19,043 nucleotides of DNA from Xanthobacteraceae bacterium (GTDB taxonomy: Bacteria > Pseudomonadota > Alphaproteobacteria > Rhizobiales > Xanthobacteraceae): assembly GCA_025929595.1 (NCBI GenBank), contig JAICQA010000012.1:1-19043 (forward strand), in the 5' to 3' direction. Under the pieces are notes generated by a model. The model was not told where the DNA came from, searched no databases, and saw only the letters and a program-made list of their open reading frames with translations. Of this stretch, positions 14,283 through 19,043 are shown piece after piece. The position numbers and the translations under genes were made by a program. Within the stretch, counting starts at the first letter, position 1. The number at the start of each line of letters is the position of its first letter.

Positions 14283-15224
14283 TCAGTAGCCGCGCTTGCG
14301 ATCCACGACATTCTCCAGCGCCAGGCCGCGCTCCAAGCGCTCGACCTGTGCCAGCACATATTTGGTGAGCGCCTTCGGATCGCTCTGCGCCGCGTTGTGC
14401 GGCGTGATGAAAATCTTCGGATGCGTCCAAAGTGGACTGTCGGCGGGCAGGGGCTCCTGCTGAAAAACGTCGAGGCTGGCGCCGGTGAGCGTGCCGTCGT
14501 CGAGTGCGCGCAGGATGTCGGCCTCGATCTGCGAGTCGCCGCGGCCGGCATTGATGAGCGCCGGGCCACCGAGCGCTCCGTTCCGTGCAAGCTGTTGAAA
14601 TAGCTGATAATTCAACACTCCGCGCGTGTCGGCGGTCAGCGGCAGCAGGCACACCAGAATGTCGGTGCGGGCCAGAAACGGCTTCAGCCCTGCGTCACCC
14701 GCAAATGTTTCGATGCCGGGCCTGCTCTTCGCCGTCCGGGTCCAGCCCGCGAGTTGGAATCCGAGTGCGCGGAGTGCGGCGGCTGCGGCCTGCCCAAGCA
14801 CGCCGAGTCCCATGATGCCGACACGCACGTCGCTCGCGGCCGGGTCGCCCTCGTCGCGCCAGCGCCGGGCGCGCTGGCTCGCGTCGTAGAGCTTGAAGCG
14901 CCGGTGATGCAGCAGCACATGCAGCACGACATACTCCGTCATCCGCATGGTGAGATCGGGATCGGCGATGCGCACAATCGGCACATCGGGCAGCGTCGGA
15001 TCGCTCAGGAGATGGTCGACGCCGGCGCCGAGCGAGAAGATTGCGCGCAGGTTCGGGAGCGCTGCGAGCAGCCCCCGCGGCGGCTTCCACGCGCAGACAT
15101 AGTCAATTTTCGCCGGGTCGCCGATGTCGGGAATGAGACGAATTTCACGCCCGCCGCCGAGCGCACGGAAACGCATCAGCCAGGCGTCGGGGTCCCAGCC
15201 GGAGATCGCGAGCAGGATCGTCAT
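14283..15224 (-). CDS. ghrA: Glyoxylate/hydroxypyruvate reductase A (2-hydroxyacid dehydrogenase)
   Basis: This NAD(P)H-dependent reductase converts glyoxylate to glycolate and hydroxypyruvate to glycerate in the cytosol. The 313-residue product has the GhrA pattern throughout: LGAGVDHLL (65-73), Rossmann loop GLGVLG (139-144), and the catalytic triad Arg228 (NAGRGD), Glu257 (DVFQQEPLP) and His276 (ITPHNAA). The C-terminus VVDRKRGY resembles that of E. coli GhrA. The ATG at 15224 lies 1 nt after the yejF stop (TGACATG on the minus strand) with no good ribosome-binding site, so translation is probably coupled to yejF. An in-frame extension up to 15380 inside yejF is not conserved in character. 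Substrate within the family is inferred. Confidence 0.9.
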   Translation of the reverse strand: MTILLAISGWDPDAWLMRFRALGGGREIRLIPDIGDPAKIDYVCAWKPPRGLLAALPNLRAIFSLGAGVDHLLSDPTLPDVPIVRIADPDLTMRMTEYVVLHVLLHHRRFKLYDASQRARRWRDEGDPAASDVRVGIMGLGVLGQAAAAALRALGFQLAGWTRTAKSRPGIETFAGDAGLKPFLARTDILVCLLPLTADTRGVLNYQLFQQLARNGALGGPALINAGRGDSQIEADILRALDDGTLTGASLDVFQQEPLPADSPLWTHPKIFITPHNAAQSDPKALTKYVLAQVERLERGLALENVVDRKRGY

Positions 15225-15225
15225 G

Positions 15226-16854
15226 TCAGGTGGCGGCGGCGCCTTCGCCTGCGGTTTCGAGCGAGAAGGCGGCGGCGAACAGCGCCTTCGTATAGGGCGA
15301 CTGCGGCTTCGCGAAGACTTCCGAAGCGGGACCCTGCTCGACCACTTTTCCGCTGCGCATGACGACCACGTGGCTCGCAAGTGCTGCCACCACCTTGAGG
15401 TCGTGGCTGATGAACATATAGGTGAGGTCGCGCTTGCCCTGCAGTTCGCGCAGAAGGTCGACGATCTGCGCCTGGATCATCATGTCGAGCGCACTCGTCG
15501 GCTCGTCGAGCACCACGAACGAGGGCTCGAGGACCATTGCGCGCGCGACTGCGATGCGCTGCCGCTGCCCGCCGGAGAATTCGTGCGGATAACGATGCCG
15601 CGTTTCGGGATCGAGGCCAACATCCTTGAGTGCTGCGATCACGCGCGCCTCGCGCTCGGTTGCCGAAAGTTTCGGGTGATGCACGCGCAGCCCCTCGCCG
15701 ACGACGTCGGCGATTGACATGCGCGGGCTGAGCGAGCCGTAGGGGTCCTGGAAGACGACCTGCATCTCGCGCCGGAACGGGCGCATGGCGCCGAACTTCA
15801 GTCCCTGGATCGGCTTGCCCATGAAGACGATCGGTCCGTCGCTTGAAATCAGCCGCAGGAGCGCGAGGCCCAGCGTCGTCTTGCCCGAGCCCGACTCGCC
15901 GACGACGCCAAGCGTTTCGCCGCGGCGCACGGCGAGCGACACGCCGTCGACCGCTTTGATATGGCCGACCGTGCGGCGCAGGAAGCCGCGCCGGATGGGA
16001 AACCAGATCTTGAGGTTATCCGCCGACACGACGACGGGTGCGTCGGGCTTGGGCGTCGCGGGCTCGCCCTTTGGCTCGGCCGCGATCAGCGCGCGGGTGT
16101 AGGCGTGCTTGGGGGCCGAGAAGATCTCGTCGCGCGTGCCTTTCTCGACGATCTTGCCGCCCTGCATGACGCAGACGCGGTCGGCGATCTTCCGCACGAT
16201 ACCGAGGTCATGGGTGATGAACAGCATCGCCATGCCCCGGCGTGCCTTCAAGTCCTTCAGCAGCTTGAGGATTTGCGCCTGTACCGTCACGTCGAGCGCG
16301 GTCGTCGGTTCGTCCGCGATGAACAGCTCCGGCTCGTTCGCGAGCGCAAGCGCGATCATCACGCGTTGCCGCTGTCCGCCGGAAAGCTGGTGCGGATAGG
16401 CATGGATGCGCGTCTCGGGCTCCGGGATGCCGACTTCCGACAGAAGTTCGATCACGCGCTTTGTCGCCGCTCCGCCGCTCAGACCGTGATGGATTCCGAG
16501 CACCTCGGCGATCTGCCGTTCGATCGTGTGCAGCGGGTTGAGCGAGGTCATCGGCTCCTGGAACACCATGGTGATGTCGTTGCCGCGCACCTGACGAATG
16601 CCGGGCTCCGGCATGGCGAGGAGGTCTTGGCCCTTGAAAAGAACGCGCCCCGACGGATGGCTCGCCGCGGGGTAGGGCAGGAGCTTCAATATCGAGAGCG
16701 CCGTCACCGACTTGCCCGAGCCCGACTCGCCCACGAGCGCGACGGTCTCGCGCGGTTTGATGTCGAACGAGATGCGGTCGACCGCGAGCGTCTCGCGCCC
16801 CGCCTGCCGGAAGGCGACGGAGAGGTCCTTTACTTCAAGAAGAGCGTCGCTCAT
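15226..16854 (-). CDS. yejF: Peptide ABC transporter ATP-binding protein YejF (double ATPase)
   Basis: This protein energises uptake of peptides through the YejBE permease. The 542-residue product carries two complete ABC domains. Domain 1: Walker A GESGSGKS (43-50 region), signature LSGGQ (157-161), Walker B LFIADE (177-182), H-loop His215. Domain 2: Walker A GESGSGKT (319-326 region), signature FSGGQ (426-430), Walker B VVLDE (447-451), His484. Each is followed by the oligopeptide-transporter C-terminal segment. The ATG at 16854 overlaps the stop of the PIN-domain gene by 4 bp (ATGA), and only weak purines (GAGAG) precede it, so its translation is likely coupled to the toxin-like gene. Normally yejF follows yejE directly; here a two-gene cassette separates them. 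Confidence 0.94.
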   Translation of the reverse strand: MSDALLEVKDLSVAFRQAGRETLAVDRISFDIKPRETVALVGESGSGKSVTALSILKLLPYPAASHPSGRVLFKGQDLLAMPEPGIRQVRGNDITMVFQEPMTSLNPLHTIERQIAEVLGIHHGLSGGAATKRVIELLSEVGIPEPETRIHAYPHQLSGGQRQRVMIALALANEPELFIADEPTTALDVTVQAQILKLLKDLKARRGMAMLFITHDLGIVRKIADRVCVMQGGKIVEKGTRDEIFSAPKHAYTRALIAAEPKGEPATPKPDAPVVVSADNLKIWFPIRRGFLRRTVGHIKAVDGVSLAVRRGETLGVVGESGSGKTTLGLALLRLISSDGPIVFMGKPIQGLKFGAMRPFRREMQVVFQDPYGSLSPRMSIADVVGEGLRVHHPKLSATEREARVIAALKDVGLDPETRHRYPHEFSGGQRQRIAVARAMVLEPSFVVLDEPTSALDMMIQAQIVDLLRELQGKRDLTYMFISHDLKVVAALASHVVVMRSGKVVEQGPASEVFAKPQSPYTKALFAAAFSLETAGEGAAAT

Positions 16855-17303
16855 GGCTTTCGATCTCTCATGTTCCGCAGCGCGTCTCTATCGAGGCGAA
16901 CCAAGACGAGACCAGGCGCAGTCGGCAGCCGCCGGTCGTCACTGACGACAAATTTGCACTCCTGCAATCGAGCCGTGGCGACATGAATGGCATCCGGCAA
17001 TCTCAGCGATCCCACGATCCCTCGCAAGGCCGCTGCTTCGATCAGGACGTCTCGTTCAACCGGCGCAACCAGAAAATGTTCACCGGACTGGAACATCTCA
17101 TGATAGCGGCTCGCGAGCTTGTCATCTCCGTCCCTGATCGGGCCGACCAGGATTTCGGCGAGGGTCAACTCGCTGCTGACCGCCGAGAACTCCTCCTTTT
17201 CGACGGCCTCCAGGATGGTCCAGGCGCTGTCGGAGCGCGGTCCGCGGCTCTCATACGCCGAGATGAAGACGTTGGCGTCCAGGTAAATGCGGTCGCCTTT
17301 CAC
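16851..17303 (-). CDS. PIN-domain ribonuclease, VapC-like toxin
   Basis: The product has 150 residues and is a PIN-domain protein, likely a metal-dependent RNase. The four conserved acidic residues are present: Asp9 (IYLDANVFI), Glu50 (LTLAEILVG), Asp104 (LRLPDAIHVATA) and Asp122/123 (VVSDDRRL), so it looks catalytically intact. The GTG at 17303 overlaps the stop of the upstream HTH gene by 4 bp (GTGA), and this start is preferred; a GTG at 17315 would add four residues. It ends overlapping the yejF start codon. The pairing with a small DNA-binding protein gene suggests a toxin-antitoxin pair (type II). The RNA target is unknown. Confidence 0.85.
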   Translation of the reverse strand: MKGDRIYLDANVFISAYESRGPRSDSAWTILEAVEKEEFSAVSSELTLAEILVGPIRDGDDKLASRYHEMFQSGEHFLVAPVERDVLIEAAALRGIVGSLRLPDAIHVATARLQECKFVVSDDRRLPTAPGLVLVRLDRDALRNMRDRKP

Positions 17304-17698
17304 CGATGCGACCACTCATCTCGCAACGCACGAATGTATTCTTCAATCTCCTCGGCGGACTTGTAGTGGTCCCGGCGGAGATGTTTGAAGCGCGTGAAGT
17401 GCCCTGTTCCGTTCTTCGCTGCCTCAGCTTTACCCGGCGTGGACATTCCGGTTCTTGCTTCCGCAAATCCGGCCGGCTCGGCTGGAATCGGCTCGCGGGC
17501 GTGGAGTCGCGCAAGGAGGTCGACCGAGATCTCCGGATGGCCCCGGTGTCTGGCTGCCCGAACAATCGCAAGCCAGTGCTCTCCCGGAATCGCGCCTCTG
17601 TCCTTCCAGGAGAAAGCGGTTGTGTAAGGCACGCCAAGGTCGCGGCCGAATTCGGCGACGGATGGCCATACATCGATGATGTCAGCGACCTTATCCAT
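17300..17698 (-). CDS. HTH protein, probable antitoxin of the PIN toxin
   Basis: The product has 132 residues. The N-terminal part (about 1-60) looks like a Cro/YdaS-type helix-turn-helix: IIDVWPSVAEFGRDLGVPYT, then TAFSWKDRGAIPGEHWLAIV. A linker rich in Ala, Pro and Gly (66-98) leads to a charged C-terminus (about 100-132) with a likely helix (SAEEIEEYIRALRDEW) that could bind the toxin. This is not one of the classical VapB folds (AbrB, ribbon-helix-helix, Phd). The ATG at 17698 has no visible Shine-Dalgarno sequence, and the predicted promoter lies so close that the message may be nearly leaderless. It is immediately followed by, and overlaps, the PIN gene. Antitoxin function is inferred from position and domain type. 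Confidence 0.7.
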   Translation of the reverse strand: MDKVADIIDVWPSVAEFGRDLGVPYTTAFSWKDRGAIPGEHWLAIVRAARHRGHPEISVDLLARLHAREPIPAEPAGFAEARTGMSTPGKAEAAKNGTGHFTRFKHLRRDHYKSAEEIEEYIRALRDEWSHR

Positions 17699-17714
17699 GA
17701 ACTACGCATATTGC

Positions 17715-17742
17715 ATTATAAAACATACGTCAAGTGCGTAAA
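17715..17742 (-). promoter_or_regulatory. Predicted promoter of the HTH-PIN cassette
   Basis: On the minus strand TATAAT (17720-17715) stands 16 nt after TTTACG (17742-17737), a perfect -10 and a moderate -35. Transcription would begin about 10-13 nt before the ATG at 17698. The stretch is markedly AT-rich compared with its surroundings. Confidence 0.55.
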
Positions 17743-17750
17743 TATACGCA
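17735..17750. promoter_or_regulatory. Palindromic operator candidate of the HTH-PIN cassette
   Basis: TGCGTA (17735-17740), AATA, TACGCA (17745-17750) is a perfect 6-bp inverted repeat overlapping the predicted -35 element. A further TACGCA half-site lies at 17703-17708 around the expected transcription start. The palindrome abuts the yejE stop codon (17751-17753). Autoregulation by the HTH protein is inferred. Confidence 0.5.
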
Positions 17751-18932
17751 TTAGGCAAATGTTTTCCGCGGGTCGAAGGCGTCGCGCACTGCCTCCCCGA
17801 TGAAGATCAGGAGCGAGAGCAGGATCGCGAGCGTGAAGAAGCCGGTAAGACCGAGCCACGGCGCCTGCACATTGGCCTTGCCCTGCGCCAGCATCTCGCC
17901 GAGCGACGGCGAGCCAGGCGGCAGGCCGAAGCCGAGGAAGTCGAGGGCGGTCAGCGTCATCACCGAGCCTGAGAGAATGAAGGGCAGGAAGGTGAGCGTC
18001 GCGACCATGGCGTTCGGCAGGAGGTGGCGGAACATCAGCACGGTGTTCGAGACGCCGAGCGCGCGCGCGGCCTGCACATATTCGAAGTTGCGTGCGCGCA
18101 GGAATTCCGCGCGCACGAGGCCGACGAGCGCGACCCATGAGAACAGGAGCAGGATTCCCAGCAGCACGAAGAAGCTCGGCACCAGCACGGACGAAATAAT
18201 CAGCAACAGATAAAGCGAAGGGATCGCCGTCCAGATTTCGATAAAGCGCTGGAACAGGAGGTCCGTCCACCCGCCGAAATAGCCCTGCACGGCGCCGGCC
18301 GCGACGCCGATCACCGACGAGATCACGCTGAGCGTCAGTCCGAACAGCACCGATATTCGGAAGCCGTAGATGAGCCGCGCGACCACGTCGCGTCCCTGGT
18401 CGTCGGTGCCGAGCCAGTTATATTCAAGGTCGCGGCAGCCGGTGAGGCCCTTGCGCTCCACGACGGGTTTGCACTGCTCCTCCGTCAGCATCCATGTCGG
18501 CGGCGAAGGCGCGGGCGTCGGCAGGTCGAGATTGTGCGTATTGTAGCTGTACCGGATCGGCGGCCAGATCATGAAGCCGCCCTTCTCCGCGATCAGATCC
18601 TTGAGGAATGGATCGCGGTAATCGGCCTCCGTTTCGAAATCGCCGCCGAACGCCGTTTCCGAATAGGTCTGGAAGGCGGGGAAGTACCAGCGACCGTCAT
18701 GCGAGATGAAGAAGGGTTTGTCGTTCGCGATGAATTCGGCGCCAAGGCTGAGGATGAACAGGACCATGAAAATCCAGAACGACCACCAGCCGCGCTTGTT
18801 CGCCCGGAAATTCTGCCAGCGCCGCCGGTTGATCGGTGACAGCGTGAAACGTCCGGGTTCGACGGGCACCGCACCGCGGCCGGGCGTCACCGCCACGGCG
18901 TCGTCGGATGGGCGCGGAGCGGGAGCGTCCAT
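17751..18932 (-). CDS. yejE: Peptide ABC transporter permease YejE
   Basis: YejE is one of two inner-membrane permease subunits of the Yej peptide importer. The 393-residue product has an N-terminal cytosolic stretch, a first membrane helix (about 50-67), a large periplasmic insert (about 70-190) containing YNWLGTDDQGRDVVARLIYG, which is typical of OppC/DppC/YejE permeases, and five further helices. The EAA loop that docks the ATPase reads EYVQAARALGVSNTVLMFRHLLPNA in part. The ATG at 18932 is preferred over GTG 18935 because GGAGG lies 4 nt upstream of it. Its start overlaps the stop of an 18-codon micro-ORF (TGATG). Downstream lies the HTH-PIN cassette rather than yejF. Confidence 0.93.
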   Translation of the reverse strand: MDAPAPRPSDDAVAVTPGRGAVPVEPGRFTLSPINRRRWQNFRANKRGWWSFWIFMVLFILSLGAEFIANDKPFFISHDGRWYFPAFQTYSETAFGGDFETEADYRDPFLKDLIAEKGGFMIWPPIRYSYNTHNLDLPTPAPSPPTWMLTEEQCKPVVERKGLTGCRDLEYNWLGTDDQGRDVVARLIYGFRISVLFGLTLSVISSVIGVAAGAVQGYFGGWTDLLFQRFIEIWTAIPSLYLLLIISSVLVPSFFVLLGILLLFSWVALVGLVRAEFLRARNFEYVQAARALGVSNTVLMFRHLLPNAMVATLTFLPFILSGSVMTLTALDFLGFGLPPGSPSLGEMLAQGKANVQAPWLGLTGFFTLAILLSLLIFIGEAVRDAFDPRKTFA

Positions 18933-18954
18933 CACGCCTCCCGTGCTTCGAAGT
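18932..18954 (-). repeat. Direct repeat copy 1 (micro-ORF tail and yejE ribosome-binding site)
   Basis: These 23 nt match 18991-19013 at 21 positions. Both mismatches are synonymous third-codon changes (GAA/GAG, GCA/GCG). It contains the GGGAGG that serves yejE. Confidence 0.75.
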
Positions 18955-18988
18955 AAACAAAAAACAGCAGCGATTTACCCGCGAGCAT
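18932..18988 (-). CDS. Micro-ORF repeating the YejB C-terminus
   Basis: This 18-codon frame encodes MLAGKSLLFFVYFEAREA between yejB and yejE. The ATG (18988-18986) has GGGAGG about 7 nt upstream, located over the yejB stop; the TGA (18934-18932) overlaps the yejE ATG by one base. Its last six residues, FEAREA, equal the last six of YejB and come from a 23-nt direct repeat. It may be a translated leader coupling yejB to yejE, or simply the by-product of a local duplication that carried the ribosome-binding site along. No homologue is known to me. Confidence 0.4.
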   Translation of the reverse strand: MLAGKSLLFFVYFEAREA

Positions 18989-18990
18989 GG

Positions 18991-19013
18991 TCACGCCTCC
19001 CGCGCCTCGAAGT
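18991..19013 (-). repeat. Direct repeat copy 2 (yejB tail)
   Basis: The yejB-end copy of the 23-nt repeat at 18932-18954, 59 nt away, encoding FEAREA and stop. Its GGGAGG serves the micro-ORF start. Confidence 0.75.
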
Positions 19014-19043
19014 CGATGCGCGGATCGATCCAGGTGTAGGTGA
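18991..19043 (-). CDS. yejB: Peptide ABC transporter permease YejB, C-terminal end
   Basis: Only the last 16 codons and stop are inside the window, reading TYTWIDPRIDFEAREA. The segment TYTWIDPRIDFE fits the conserved C-terminus of YejB/DppB-type permeases, and its position directly upstream of yejE on the same strand supports the assignment. The gene continues beyond the right edge. Confidence 0.8.
   Translation of the reverse strand, partial: TYTWIDPRIDFEAREA

Noticed and set aside
15961..16986. A 341-codon plus-strand frame opposite yejF
   Set aside because: It is a shadow of the ABC ATPase on the minus strand, with no recognisable domain.

Overview
The window is high-GC DNA from an alphaproteobacterium, most likely of the order Hyphomicrobiales (Rhizobiales). 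The evidence is gene content and order (a Caulobacter/Agrobacterium-type cpa/tad pilus cluster, an aminopeptidase-MarR-NlpC/P60 cluster, a yejBEF-type peptide importer), palindromic intergenic repeats of a kind common in that order, and TTAA-based CtrA-like sites. Genus cannot be named from sequence reading alone.

Region 1 (1-11358) is a nearly complete Tad/Flp (type IVc) pilus locus. On the minus strand are a secreted stand-alone pilus N-domain protein, a TadE-like pseudopilin and the start of a TadG/TadE-like protein cut by the window edge. On the plus strand are two tandem Flp prepilin genes (the first with Lys where the family has Glu at +5), a terminator, the prepilin peptidase cpaA, and the tight run cpaB-cpaC-cpaD-cpaE-cpaF-tadB-tadC. 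Convergent to tadC is the TPR lipoprotein tadD. Together they encode pilin, its peptidase, the outer-membrane secretin and its lipoprotein partner, the localisation ATPase, the motor ATPase and the two inner-membrane platform proteins. CtrA-like boxes lie ahead of cpaB and of tadD.

Region 2 (11459-14282) holds a leucyl aminopeptidase (M17), a small MarR-type regulator and an NlpC/P60 peptidase with SH3-like domains; the last two overlap by 4 bp. Structured repeats fill the gaps: a REP-like hairpin after pepA, a hairpin covering the ribosome-binding site of the MarR gene, and two inverted copies of a 32-nt palindromic unit whose stems differ only by compensatory changes. One of these copies supplies the stop codon of the NlpC/P60 gene.

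Region 3 (14283-19043) is all minus strand: end of yejB, an 18-codon micro-ORF repeating the YejB tail, yejE, a two-gene toxin-antitoxin-like cassette (HTH protein plus PIN nuclease), yejF, then a GhrA-type 2-hydroxyacid dehydrogenase. The cassette sits exactly between yejE and yejF, brings its own AT-rich promoter with a palindrome, and its toxin stop codon overlaps the yejF start codon.

No gene-free stretch exceeds about 260 bases (the longest is 1292-1547, between the divergent pilus transcripts). I see no rRNA, tRNA, CRISPR array or insertion sequence. The most notable items are the HTH+PIN cassette inside the yej operon, the yejB-tail micro-ORF, the Lys+5 Flp paralogue, and the covarying palindrome pair.
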